In this document: positions 54,533-64,000 of the stretch, one piece after another
How the letters are laid out: each line of letters opens with the position of its first letter
Position numbering within the stretch: position 1 is the first letter of the stretch
Origin: Megamerina dolium
Lineage: Eukaryota > Arthropoda > Insecta > Diptera > Megamerinidae
Direction of reading: 5' to 3'
Assembly: GCA_963854835.1 (NCBI GenBank)
Contig: OY978525.1
Location: 56,132,355-56,196,354, forward strand
Length of the DNA stretch: 64,000 nucleotides
Translations under genes and position numbers: made by a program
The notes under the pieces: model-generated
Told to the model about the DNA's origin: nothing
Database searches by the model: none
Seen by the model: only the letters and a program-made list of their open reading frames with translations

Positions 54533-54712
54533 GAACTCTGTGACAAAGCTCAGAAAAAGTGATGTCACAAGTGTTCTGCCGTTCGGAACCGGCTAAAATA
54601 AGTAGGTCCCTTCTAATATTGTCCAAAATTTAAGACGCACAACAGTAATGGAAGAGAAGCTCGGCCAATGAGCCCTTTGGGGCTTTATGTGCCACATATT
54701 TATTTTTATTTT
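54533..54712 (+). mobile_element. 5'-truncated SINE copy
   Basis: About 175 bp match 57087-57262 (AAAGAACTCTGTGACNAAGC, GTGATGTCACAAGTGTTCTG, GAGAAGCTCGGCCAATGAGC) with a few differences. The tRNA-like head is missing. It is bounded by TA arrays on both sides. Confidence 0.85.
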
Positions 54713-54713
54713 A

Positions 54714-54714
<1 letters not shown>

Positions 54715-54754
<40 letters not shown>
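54715..54754. repeat. (TA)n microsatellite
   Basis: About 19 TA units after the truncated SINE. Confidence 0.93.
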
Positions 54755-54755
<1 letters not shown>

Positions 54756-55480
54756 TTTTTCGTTTGATAATTTTTATATATTTGTTGTTTTTGTTTGTTT
54801 TATCCTTAAAATATTTTTATGAGTCTTCTATCTAGTTATTAAGTTTTTTTTATTACCATTTCTGACGCTAAAAATTTATACATGAGCCATGTCAGATATA
54901 TATGTCTGACGTACGCGATTTGGTAGAAGGCCAGAAGACTGACACGACTTGTCAAGAAAAAAAGTTTTAATATAGGGTCATGTCAGTCATATATGTCTGA
55001 CATAAAAAAATAGTATTTTTCCGGGAATTTTGGCAAAAAATTTTTTTTTTTCTGTGATACATTAAGTTTCCTTGATACATTTTTAACTAAATTATCTAAT
55101 AAAGTTACCATGGCCCATGTGAAAATTTTTCTAATATTATCGTGGCGATTAACGTGTTAAAATTCCCCCATTAGGGGGGATCATGAAATGGGAATGGATG
55201 TAGGGTGAACTCTCGGTTCCTTTACTTTGTGGGGATTGTCTACGATTTTGCAGGCGTGCACGGTCAATCCAGGTAGGAAGGGAGCACACAATAGGCATGC
55301 CGGGTTGAGCGTGACGATAAGGAGAAATGTCGTGTTGTTGATATTTGTGTATGTGGTTGTGGTTTTGTTTCTGGTTTGCTATCGGTTTGAGTACCCATGT
55401 CCACAATGATGGTGGGCATTATTGTTTATCCATTGCCTCTCAGTGGCGAGTTGAACCACGCCCTGAGTACCGTATATTGG
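54755..55480. other. Unassigned stretch with near-palindromes
   Basis: No gene recognised. Two near-palindromes occur at about 54889-54908 (GTCAGATATATATGTCTGAC) and 54981-55004 (GTCAGTCATATATGTCTGAC core). At 55161-55180 ATTCCCCCATTAGGGGGGAT forms an inverted repeat. The open frames at 55149-55406 (minus) and 55227-55409 (plus) overlap and show no domain. Confidence 0.4.
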
Positions 55481-55483
55481 ATG

Positions 55484-56560
55484 AACAATAATGGCGCCCA
55501 AATAAAATAAAAGCCTGGCATTATTTTGTTTTTAGTGTTGCAACACAGATTATATTACTCTGTGGTGTGACGGCCTGAGTGTGCATGTGTGTGTGTTGCA
55601 ATGAGTGCATATACGTATGTGTGTGTACTTAATTGTGGACAGACATGGATGTACATGGACGGGGACTGAAATAACAGACGGATGTATTGGTGTCGTTTAT
55701 AATAATAATGATCATTTAACAGATGGGCAGATTTTGAAGGTTTAAACAAGGTCCATATATTTAGATAGTTTGAAAAGATGGAATTTCTGCATAACAATAA
55801 TGGCGCCCAACGTGGGGCCTAGACCACGACGACATGAGTTTTTTTATGTCTCTTTTTTGTGTGTGGTGTACCTATGGAAGGGGATACATAGAATGGGAGG
55901 TTCATACAGTCTGAAGGTCAAGGGCATTCGGGTCATAGTGGGCGGGTGATCATGGGTGAGGGGCATATCCGGCGACAGCTGTCTTGGCATGGCGATGGAG
56001 TCAGGTGGCCAATGGTATCGGTCGGATGTAGTTCGAATCCAGACACCATCGCACGAATTGGGATGGGCTGATATCAAAATAGCTGTGTGTCAAATGTACC
56101 TGAAAGAAAAGATTTGATTTAGTTATGGAGGTGATTATAGGGTATGGTAGATTGTATGTGTATGAGTTGGGCATTGCTGATGCTGGCTGGATTATACTGA
56201 ACAGCAGTATAATCTGTGTACTGATTGCACCGATCAGAAATGTCTACATCTAGATGCCGTAGTGATTCGTAGCTCGTGTGATATGGGGTGGTGATAGCCA
56301 AATGGATTAGTTCAAGGAGTATTCACCATGCCATGGGCATACCCAGTAACCATGTCCAAGTGTTGTCGGTAGGAAGCACATTTGTTGTATGGTGGTGGTG
56401 TTCTGAGGCGTTCATCTGAAAATCGATGATAATGAATTTGCTCAGAATAGAGAACGAGTTAGTATATGATTAGTTTTTTTTTGTTTTTGTGGGTGTAGTT
56501 ACCTTAAAGTCACATATGCTCACCATAAATTATATTGTGTGTTGATTGGTTGTGAACGTC
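55484..56560 (+). other. Possible LTR-retroelement leader with a tRNA-Lys type primer site
   Basis: TGGCGCCCAACGTGGGG at 55802-55818 looks like the tRNA-Lys primer site used by gypsy-type errantiviruses. It is preceded by AACAATAA. The same AACAATAATGGCGCCCA occurs at 55484-55500, and an inverted version lies near 55412-55432. No LTR pair, gag or pol was found, so this is only a suggestion of a relic or a coincidence. Minus-strand frames at 55555-55797 and 55844-56077 have no recognisable domain. Confidence 0.35.
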
Positions 56561-56679
56561 GGTGATGAGGCCGCAAACTACGTTCCATTTCCAAGAATCC
56601 CCCTAAATAATAATAAAAAAGAGAAACAATTAAAATCAGAATTAAAATAGTAATTATAAAATTATAGCACTTCTAAAAT

Positions 56680-56896
56680 TAAAGCATATATATTGTACGT
56701 TAAATATGAATTAAATATACTATTGATATAACCCAAGAATTAAATATACAATTGAAATAAAATAAGAATTAAATATACAGTTGAAATAATACAAGAATTA
56801 AATATACAATTGAAATAAAATAAGAATAAAATATACAATTGAATTAAAATAAAAATAAAATATACAGTGAAATAGAAATAAGGAATAAAGTATACA
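56680..56896. repeat. AT-rich minisatellite, about 29-bp units
   Basis: Six to seven imperfect repeats of an AAGAATTAAATATACAATTG-type unit followed by AAATAAAAT. The last unit is the insertion site of the SINE at 56911. Confidence 0.85.
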
Positions 56897-56910
56897 ATTG
56901 GCAATAAAAT

Positions 56911-57279
56911 GGGTGCCGTAGCTCAGTGGTTAGTGTGTTCGCTTTCTGATCTGTAGGTCGTGGTTCAATCCCCGGCTCATGCATAACAAATTTAATTTCG
57001 ATAAGATTTTTCTTTCGAATGGTACCCACCTGTCGGCAAGCAATTGGCAATTCTTCCGACAGTAACAACTTGCCATGAAAAAGCTTCTAAAAGAACTCTG
57101 TGACGAAGCTCAGAAAAAGTGATGTCACAAGTGTTCTGCCGTTCGGAACAGGTTAAAATAAGTAGGTCCCTTCTAATACTGTCCAAATTTAAGACGCACA
57201 ACAGTAATGGAAGAGAAGCTCGGCCAATGAGCCCTTTGGAGCTTTAAATGCCATATTTATATTATTATTATATTATATT
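56911..57279 (+). mobile_element. tRNA-derived SINE, full length
   Basis: The head is tRNA-like: GGGTGCCGTAGCTCAGTGG with A box TAGCTCAGTGG at 56919-56929, and B box GGTTCAATCCC at 56962-56972. These are RNA polymerase III promoter elements. A tRNA-unrelated body follows, with CTGCCGTTCGG and GCTCGGCCAATGAGCCC, and a (TTA)n-type tail. ATTGGCAATAAAAT stands at 56897-56910 and 57280-57293, a perfect 14-bp target duplication, which defines both ends. No coding frame. Mobilisation would depend on a LINE in trans; no shared 3' end with the LINEs in this window was seen. Confidence 0.88.
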
Positions 57280-57316
57280 ATTGGCAATAAAATAAATAAT
57301 ATATAATTTGAATTAA

Positions 57317-57838
<522 letters not shown>

Positions 57839-58276
57839 TGTAACGAGTATCGATAGTTGATTACTCATCACTATTGTGACTGACACTATTGGCAGAATCG
57901 AAACGAATGTCAACAAAAAGAAATGAGCGATAACCAGAACAAGCCAACGAGAAAGGAAGAGAAGAATCTCGATAAAGGAAGATTCTAGGGTGTTGCCAAC
58001 AGAGTATAAATAGAGCCAGTGTTGAGAATTGACAATCAATCTAATTCAGAACGTGATTGCGAAAACATTGATACAGAGGCAAAAGTTGCAAGTACATTTA
58101 AGTGTTATAGTAAATAGTTGATTGTAAACAGTGTTGATTGTAAATAGAGATTATTAAATAAATTGTTGCTGTATATAGTTGTATAAAATAAGTGTTGCAG
58201 TTATCATTAACAGAATCCAGTGATCGAACAAGGTAATTCAAATAGAATTAAACGTTCACAGAATAAAAACGTAACA
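57839..58276 (+). repeat. B3 5' LTR
   Basis: 438 bp, TGTAACG...CGTAACA; contains TATAAATAG (about 58007) that could act as promoter TATA box, and AATAAA (about 58157) as a possible polyadenylation signal. Confidence 0.95.
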
Positions 58277-58278
58277 AT

Positions 58279-58295
58279 TGGTGTCAGAAGTGGGA
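58279..58295 (+). promoter_or_regulatory. B3 primer binding site (tRNA-Leu type)
   Basis: TGGTGTCAGAAGTGGGA two bases after the LTR. The deletion joint follows at about 58296-58300, so the site is intact and lies in the same open frame as pol. Confidence 0.82.
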
Positions 58296-58307
58296 TTAAA
58301 AGCACAG

Positions 58308-61103
58308 ATGGAAGAATGGGCAGGCGTGCTTACCAACCAGCAAAAAGAAAAGGCTTTACAACTATTGGAGAAGTACAGTTCAATCTTTTCTTCAAATGGA
58401 AAAACTGGAGGACGAACAACCATCGTGAAGCATCACATTGACACCGGTGATTCTAGACCAATTCGTCAAACACCACGACGAGTTCCATTGGCCAAAAGAG
58501 ACGAAGCCATTAAGCTGATTTCCGATATGCAGAAACAAGGTGTTATTGAACCATCAGCGAGTCCATGGAGTTCACCAGTTGTGCTGGTAAAGAAGAAGGA
58601 TGTAAGTACTCGATTCTGTGTGTATTACAGAAAGCTAAATGATATTACGAAAAAAGACAGCTATCCACTGCCAAGAATCGATGACACTCTGGACACACTA
58701 TCTGGTGCGAAGTGGTTCTCAACTCTTGATTTGCAAAGTGGCTACTGGCAAGTGGAACTTGGTAAGGAAGACAAAGAGAAAACAGCTTTCAGTATTGGCG
58801 ATGGTCTATGGCAATTTACAGTCATGCCATTTGGTTTATGCAATGCGCCAGCTACTTTCGAACGTTTGATGGAGCGTGTACTCAGAGGACTACACTGGAA
58901 AACGTGCTTGGTGTACCTCGATGACATTATTGTGATGGGAAAAGATTTTAACGACCACCTGGAAAAGTTGAAAGAAGTATTTGAGCGTATACAATCAGCA
59001 GGGCTTAAACTGAATATGAAAAAGTGTTCACTGTTCAGGCAAGAATTTAAATATCTTGGTCATAAAGTAACAACAGAAGGGGTACATACTGACGAGGAGA
59101 AAGTAGCAGCAGTACAAGAATGGCCTATTCCATCGAATCTTCACGAGTTAAGAAGCTTCCTAGGCTTATGTACCTACTATAGACGATTTGTTCCTGGTTT
59201 TGCAAACATCGCCAGCAGTCTGCATGAGTTAACAAGAAAGAACAAACCATTTGTGTGGGGCGAGGACCAACAGAAAGCATTCGAACAGCTGAAAGAAAAA
59301 CTCTGTTCAGCACCAGTATTAGCGTATCCAGTACCTGGTCAAAAGTTTGTGTTGGACACAGATGCGAGTGGCTATGGAATAGGTGGTGTGCTCTCTCAGA
59401 TCATAGATGGGCAAGAAAAAGTAATAGCATACTACAGCAAAATCCTGTCGAAGCCAGAAAGAAATTACTGTGTCACACGAAGAGAGTTGCTCGCAATACT
59501 GGAATGTGTAAAGTATTTTCATAAATACTTGTACGGTCAGTCATTTCATCTACGAACTGACCACGCAGCGCTAAGGTGGTTATTGCAATTTAAAAACCCA
59601 GAAGGACAATTGGCGCGCTGGATTGAAAGGCTGCAGAGTTATGATTTTACCATCGAACATCGTAAAGGAGGACATCACGGCAACGCGGATGCTCTATCTC
59701 GTCGTCCTTGCAAAATGGAATGTAAACATTGTTCTCGAGTGGAAAGCAAGGAGCACATTGTCGACATACGACTTACGAATATATTGCCGGAGGAGTCATG
59801 GGCCACCGAACGAGTGCAAGAAGATCAGCGGAACGACCCAGATCTCTCAAAGATCATGAAATACAAGGAGCAGGGCATACGTCCAGATTGGCAAGATATG
59901 GCTAATGAGAGTCCAATAGCAAAGGCATACTGGGCGCAGTGGCAAAGCCTGCACTTACGAGACGGATGTTTATTCCGAACATGGGAAAGTGAGGATGGAA
60001 AAATCACTAATGATCTTCTAGTGGTACCCAAGGCAAGAATAAATGAAGTGATAGCTGAGTATCACAATGCCTCCAGTGGAGGGCATTTGGGAATCACCAA
60101 AACCGTCGAGAAAATAAAGAAACGATTTTATTGGGTTGGATGTCATGACCATGTCGCTGATTGGATTCGGAAGTGTAAGCAATGTGCAATGGCCAAAGGT
60201 CCCACTAAGAAAAGTCGAGGTAAGATGCACCAATACACCGTGGGTGCTCCATTTGAGCGAATTGCTATGGACATAGCTGGGCCATTTCCAATAAGCAACG
60301 CAGGAAACAAGTATGTTCTGGTGGTTATAGATTACTTCAGTAAATGGCCTGAAGTATACCCCATTCCAAATCAGGAAGCTAGTACAGTTGCGGATGTATT
60401 CGTCAACCAATGGGTTACTCGTTTTGGTGTACCGATGGAGTTACATTCAGACCAAGGTCGAAATTTCGAATCAGTTGTATTCCAAGAGATATGCCGTATG
60501 CTGGGTATATACAAAACTCGTACAACACCTTTGCATCCACAATCTGATGGCATGGTAGAACGATTTAACCGTACCTTCGAGGAATATTTGAGAAAAGTCG
60601 TAGATAAATACCAAAGAGACTGGGATGTACATATACCAATGTTCCTCATGGCATATCGATCCGCACAACATGATACGACGGCTACTACACCGGCAATGGC
60701 AATTTTTGGAAACGAGTTAAGACTGCCAGCTGATTTAAAATTTGGAGTTGTAACACCAACGAGATCAACCGAAGGAAATTATACTAGCGAAAAGCGGGAA
60801 CAGTTGGATGAAGTACATCAGTTCATCAGAGAGCGGTCGCAGATGATAAGCGATAAGATGAAGGCCAGGTATGACTTGAAAGCAAATTCAAAAGGGTTCT
60901 ATGAAGGAGAGCTTGTAATGCTTCATAATCCACAACGAAAGAAAGGCCTGTCCCCTAAACTACAGACTCATTGGGAAGGACCATATGAGATTATAGCAAA
61001 GATAAATGACGTAGTATATCGTATTCAACGTGCCTGGAATAAAAGAGCAAAGTTTAAAGTAGTGCACTTAGAGCGACTTGCGCCATATCGAGGGGAAGTA
61101 TAA
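58308..61103 (+). CDS. B3 pol: RT, RNase H and integrase, open frame without gag or protease
   Basis: 931 residues from the first ATG (58308); the open frame reaches back through the primer site, but no ATG lies there. RT: VIEPSASPWSSPVVLVKKKD, FSTLDLQSGYWQV, VMPFGLCNAPATFERLM, CLVYLDDIIVMG. RNase H: FVLDTDASGYGIGGVLSQ, RRELLAILECVKYF, RTDHAALRWLL. Integrase: GGHLGITKTVEKIKKRFYWV, CKQCAMAKG, AMDIAGPFP, HSDQGRNFESV, MVERFNRTFEEYL, C-terminal LERLAPYRGEV. All catalytic residues are present. Two changes sit in a conserved RT stretch: KKKDVSTRFCVYYRKLN, where B1 and B2 have DG and CVDY. Without gag it would need a helper. Confidence 0.93.
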   Translation: MEEWAGVLTNQQKEKALQLLEKYSSIFSSNGKTGGRTTIVKHHIDTGDSRPIRQTPRRVPLAKRDEAIKLISDMQKQGVIEPSASPWSSPVVLVKKKDVSTRFCVYYRKLNDITKKDSYPLPRIDDTLDTLSGAKWFSTLDLQSGYWQVELGKEDKEKTAFSIGDGLWQFTVMPFGLCNAPATFERLMERVLRGLHWKTCLVYLDDIIVMGKDFNDHLEKLKEVFERIQSAGLKLNMKKCSLFRQEFKYLGHKVTTEGVHTDEEKVAAVQEWPIPSNLHELRSFLGLCTYYRRFVPGFANIASSLHELTRKNKPFVWGEDQQKAFEQLKEKLCSAPVLAYPVPGQKFVLDTDASGYGIGGVLSQIIDGQEKVIAYYSKILSKPERNYCVTRRELLAILECVKYFHKYLYGQSFHLRTDHAALRWLLQFKNPEGQLARWIERLQSYDFTIEHRKGGHHGNADALSRRPCKMECKHCSRVESKEHIVDIRLTNILPEESWATERVQEDQRNDPDLSKIMKYKEQGIRPDWQDMANESPIAKAYWAQWQSLHLRDGCLFRTWESEDGKITNDLLVVPKARINEVIAEYHNASSGGHLGITKTVEKIKKRFYWVGCHDHVADWIRKCKQCAMAKGPTKKSRGKMHQYTVGAPFERIAMDIAGPFPISNAGNKYVLVVIDYFSKWPEVYPIPNQEASTVADVFVNQWVTRFGVPMELHSDQGRNFESVVFQEICRMLGIYKTRTTPLHPQSDGMVERFNRTFEEYLRKVVDKYQRDWDVHIPMFLMAYRSAQHDTTATTPAMAIFGNELRLPADLKFGVVTPTRSTEGNYTSEKREQLDEVHQFIRERSQMISDKMKARYDLKANSKGFYEGELVMLHNPQRKKGLSPKLQTHWEGPYEIIAKINDVVYRIQRAWNKRAKFKVVHLERLAPYRGEV

Positions 61104-61141
61104 AAACTTGTTCGGGACGAACAAGGTTAAGAGGAGGGCAG

Positions 61142-61579
61142 TGTAACGAGTATCGATAGTTGATTACTCATCACTATTGTGACTGACACTATTGGCAGCA
61201 TCGAAACGAATGTCAACAAAAAGAAATCAGCGATAACCAGAACAAGCCAACGAGAAAGGAAGAGAAGAATCTCGATAAAGGAAGATTCTAGGGTGTTGCC
61301 AACAGAGTATAAATAGAGCCAGTATTGAGAATTGACAATCAATCTAATTCAGAACGTGATTGCGAAAACATTGATACAGAGGCAAAAGTTGCAAGTACAT
61401 TTAAGTGTTATAGTAAATAGTTGATTGTAAACAGTGTTGATTGTAAATAGAGATTATTAAATAAATTGTTGCTGTATATAGTTGTATAAAATAAGTGTTG
61501 CAGTTATCATTAACAGAATCCAGTGATCGAACAAGGTAATTCAAATAGAATTAAACGTTCACAGAATAAAAACGTAACA
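61142..61579 (+). repeat. B3 3' LTR
   Basis: 438 bp; three differences from the 5' LTR noticed (AGCATCG for AGAATCG, AATCAGC for AATGAGC, AGTATTG for AGTGTTG). Confidence 0.95.
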
Positions 61580-62186
61580 ATACGTTTACACGGTTAAGTT
61601 AAATTAGTACACTGTCAGTATATCTATAAAAAATTGTTCGAATTTGGATTTATTAAATAAGAATCAAAACGGCGCGGAATGGCACGATCTCGCTGGAAAA
61701 ATCTTAAAGGACCGAATGTATAGATGATAACATCGGTCGACCACAACGCGAACCGCGAAAACCCAACATAAAAGGTGAATTTATGTGGAGAGTTGGGTTG
61801 CCATATGGTAAGTATGAAAGGTAAGGTAAGTATAACTTGTTTTAGGGGGACGTAAGTATACTTAATTCATTATATAAATTCTATTTCATTATTTATTTTT
61901 TTCTTTCAGGGACTGACCATATGGCTTGTCTAAAGGGATTTAGACATCGCGGCCCGCATGCACTCGTGCATTAATTGAGTGCATCTCGTAGACGAGACAG
62001 TGAGCCGATCGCGTCCTCGATCGCTCGAGCTGTCCTCCGACGAACATTGGGAGGCGGTGGTTGTCTAGGCTGGGAGCTTCTCGGGGAGGAAGCTACATGT
62101 CGTTGCTCGACGAATTGGGAAACTGAATTAGCTTAAGGGCTTGAGCCAAAGTCTGATAGCGAAAAAAAAGAGATTTTTTTTGGATA
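61580..62186. other. Stretch between B3 and BEL/Pao-2, with a possible intron
   Basis: The first 45 bp repeat the left flank of B3 in diverged form. A textbook 5' splice site G|GTAAGTATG at 61808 and a 3' site TTTTTTCTTTCAG|GG ending at 61909 would delimit a 102-bp plus-strand intron. Joining the flanks gives only a 24-codon reading from the ATG at 61782, so a protein gene is not supported. A 15-bp inverted repeat links TTAATTGAGTGCATC (61972) with 62247-62261 in the BEL/Pao-2 coding region. Confidence 0.35.
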
Positions 62187-62809
62187 TTATGATTTTACGC
62201 GAGCGGCAAAATACATAATATTACTATGGGCCGCTTGAGAACGGCCGATGCACTCAATTAATGCTGCGACACGGATGTGGCCGTCAGATCCTCGATACAA
62301 ATGAGTGACGCGTCCGAGACTCCATTCGTTGGGGGGCAGCAGCTCACCCTTGATGACCACCAGTTGACCTACTTCCAGCTCCTTTTGAGGGTGTTGCCAT
62401 TTGTAGCGTTTGTGCAGATCTTGTAGGTACACCATCTGCGGCTAAACTGGTGGTGAAGCGCCTTGAGTTTCTCCCATCGGTTTATTAGGTATATATCTTC
62501 CGAGTTGGGTTCGGGCAAGGCCGTTAGTGGAGCACCTCGCAGGAAGTGACCTGGAGTTAGCGCTATCAGTTCGTTGGGATCTTGAGAGAGGGGAGACAAT
62601 GGTCTAGAGTTGAGCACGGCTTCGATTCTACAGAGCAGAGTTGAGAACTCTTCGAAGCGGAATTTGTGATTGCCGGCAGTCTTTTTGAGATGAGCCTTAA
62701 AGCTTTTGACTGCCGACTCCCAGAGACCGCCCATGTGAGGCGCACTGGGAGGAATAAAAACCCAGTCCATACCTTGCGGAGAGTATTGGGCCAGAATATC
62801 TTTGGACAC
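62187..62809 (-). pseudogene. BEL/Pao-2 integrase end and C-terminal domain
   Basis: 62809-62369 has the end of the core: MDWVFIPPSAPHMGGLWESA with the catalytic glutamate (GGLWESAVKSF), LNSRPLSPLSQDPNELIALT and PGHFLRGAPLTALPE. A frameshift near 62430 moves to 62435-62187 with WQHPQKELEVGQLVVIKGEL, NEWSLGRVTHLYRGSDGHIR and VAALIECIGR, the DUF5641-type C-terminal domain. In-frame TAG at about 62810 separates it from the core start. Confidence 0.88.
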
Positions 62810-63304
62810 CTACTTAGAGAATTTGAGGAATTCTTTACTCATGGCTCTTTGAGCTCCAACGAAAGTTGTACCATTATCCGACATGATTTTGCGGGGAAGG
62901 CCTCTTCTGCCAACGAATCTGGCGAATGCGGCGCGGAATGCCTCTGTAGAGAGATCAGAGCACAATTCCAAATGAATGGCCTTTGTGGAAAAGTATACAA
63001 ATACAGCCACATACCCTTTGAGAAAGGCAGCAGTTCGAAGCGTAGATGCTTTAATTTGGAATGGGCCTGCAAAATCAACACCTGTGGTCGCGAAAGGTAC
63101 CGACAAGGTACACCGTTCAGGCGGCAGAGCTGCCATAATCTGTGATCGGACCTTTTGTTTGTGGATGGTACAATCTTTGCATAGAAATATGCATTTCCTT
63201 ATTTGGGGCTTAAGACGAGGAATATAGAATTCTTGTCGATCCATTCGGAACATGAGCCTTTGTTCTGCGTGTAGGAGCAGAGTATGGAGAAACTCGAGGT
63301 ACAA
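62810..63304 (-). pseudogene. BEL/Pao-2 integrase core start
   Basis: 164 residues: zinc region CIFLCKDCTIHKQK, LPPERCTLSVPFATTGVDFA (first aspartate in GVDFAGPF), VAVFVYFSTKAIHLELCSDL, and MSDNGTTFVGAQRAM with the second aspartate intact, in contrast to the nested BEL/Pao at 32281-33256. Ends at a TAG, and its upstream neighbour ends at a TGA just before 63304; both stops are in frame, so point mutations are the cause. Confidence 0.88.
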
Positions 63305-63307
63305 AAC

Positions 63308-63972
63308 TCAAATTCGGGATTTATCAGGAAGAATTATGGGGTGGCGCTCACTATAACTAAGACCAGAATGAGCTAATCGACCATTTACTCTCATGAGATT
63401 TTCCTTGTCGAGAAAAGGATTTAAAGTCAGCAAAGATTTTTTATTGCTGACTGCGGTTGAGCTGAGAAGAGCCTTCAGCTCTTTGGGAAAATATTGCCAT
63501 TGTGCTAACGAAATTAGCCGGCTTTTTTCGAAACGAATTTCGTCCTGGGAGAGTGAGGAATTCGAAATTGGAGAAGATTTTCGCAATTTAGAGAGTCCGT
63601 TATGGACAAAACGGAAAACGTAAGAAATCACACGTAGTGCCCTTGAAAATGATGAGAACCGATCGAGAATGTCGGTATGGTCATCTAACGTGAGAAGAAC
63701 CTCTACTTTCCTTTGCTCGGGGGGCAAAGTACTGGAAAGTGTTGGTTTTGGCCAGGCTTCTTCGGGGTGATGAAGCCATGCAGGGCCATTCCACCAAAGA
63801 GTATTGGACACAAGATCTTGGGGCTTGCATCCGCGTGTACCCAAATCAGCTGGATTTTCGCTGCTGATGACATGGCGCCAGATAGCATTTCCAACGTTTT
63901 GGAGTATCTGGGCTGTACGATTAGCGACGTACGTTTTCCATGTGTGAGGAAAACGTACGTTCCTTTAGCCAC
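63308..63972 (-). pseudogene. BEL/Pao-2 region between RNase H and integrase (partial at window edge)
   Basis: 63972-63703 reads GTYVFLTHGKRTSLIVQPRY at its start and shows QLIWVHADASP in an RNase H end-like setting (W-x-x-x-x-x-x-N/S-P). A frameshift near 63840 leads to 63844-63308 with MGTRGCKPQDLVSNTLWWNG (typical of this point in BEL/Pao, after the RNase H domain), DHTDILDRFSSFSRALRVIS, LISLAQWQYFPKELKAL and MRVNGRLAHSGLSYSERHPI. The element continues past the window; no LTR of it was identified on the left side. Confidence 0.82.
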
Positions 63973-64000
63973 CAGTAAATGACAGGATATTTGATTATTC

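Larger units (their letters stand above)
57839..61579 (+). mobile_element. Ty3/gypsy family B, copy B3 (gag- and protease-deleted, pol open)
   Basis: LTRs of 438 bp at 57839-58276 and 61142-61579 differ at three positions as far as I can see (about 0.7 percent). ATAC at 57835-57838 and 61580-61583 is the 4-bp target duplication. The primer site is directly joined to the region before RT: gag, frameshift signal and protease are absent, while RT, RNase H and integrase form one open frame. The polypurine tract GTTAAGAGGAGGGCAG is present (61126-61141). Confidence 0.95.

Noticed and set aside
54325..54546. Open frame with IYIYIY repeats on the minus strand.
   Set aside because: Translation of a (TA)n array.
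55992..56052. Possible tRNA gene: GCGATGG pairs with CCATCGC 61 nt apart and a GTTCGAATCC B-box-like motif lies between.
   Set aside because: Too short for a nuclear tRNA, the T stem does not pair well and no A box or anticodon stem fits.
55844..56077. Minus-strand 77-residue frame with many P, T and R residues.
   Set aside because: No recognisable domain, no conserved context; kept only as part of an unassigned stretch.
56911..56983. tRNA gene at the head of the SINE.
   Set aside because: Pol III boxes are present, but the acceptor and anticodon stems are degraded and the unit is followed by a SINE body with target duplications, so it is a SINE promoter and not a working tRNA.

Overview
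This is a eukaryotic, AT-rich, intergenic stretch of an insect genome, most likely a higher fly (Diptera). That placement is inference from its elements: Jockey-like and LOA/Bilbo-like LINEs, BEL/Pao and Ty3/gypsy LTR elements with tRNA-Leu and tRNA-Ser type primer sites, a hAT-like short element and a tRNA-derived SINE. I find no host protein gene, rRNA or functional tRNA that I can support. Nearly everything recognisable is a transposable element, in several layers of nested insertion.

Layout. 1-2958 and 11720-14678 are two nearly identical copies of one segment (11.7 kb apart) holding a decayed Jockey-type RT and the left part of a TA-flanked MITE. Between them lie the complete MITE (2721-3234), a decayed Jockey-like LINE on the minus strand (about 3846-7560), a hAT-like non-autonomous element (7728-9175, 14-bp inverted ends and 8-bp target duplication) and a fossil BEL/Pao gag (about 10040-11690, minus). 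From 14679 to 26808 a second MITE copy is opened by a short inverted-repeat element (14757-25389). Inside that sits a LOA-like LINE (15131-25247, 14-bp target duplication, telomere-like CCTAA tail), and inside its ORF2 sits a Jockey-like LINE (19020-24044, minus). The right arm of the same MITE carries an internally deleted derivative of the LOA-like LINE (25511-26552, 8-bp target duplication).

From 26853 to 54009 runs an old 17.6/297-like Ty3/gypsy element, called A here (minus). Its 3' LTR is split by two tandem copies, B1 (27255-39234) and B2 (39239-45041), of a younger Ty3/gypsy family B with 438-bp LTRs. The three ATAT target sequences around and between B1 and B2 are shared. B1 in turn carries a BEL/Pao element in its gag (31877-38229, 5-bp duplication GATAG). 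A third family-B copy, B3 (57839-61579, plus), has lost gag and protease but keeps an open RT-RNaseH-integrase frame and both LTRs. The rest is (TA)n arrays, a SINE with a 14-bp target duplication (56911-57279), a truncated SINE, a primer-site-like sequence near 55803, and a second broken BEL/Pao pol that runs off the right end (62187-63972).

How the parts relate: each family-B copy is defective in a different place. B2 has whole gag, protease, RT and RNase H but a 20-bp deletion in integrase. B3 has an open integrase but no gag. Family B shows a clear arrangement for -1 frameshifting between gag and pol: a G-TTA-AAC heptamer directly before the gag stop, a 6-nt spacer, then an 11-bp perfect hairpin.
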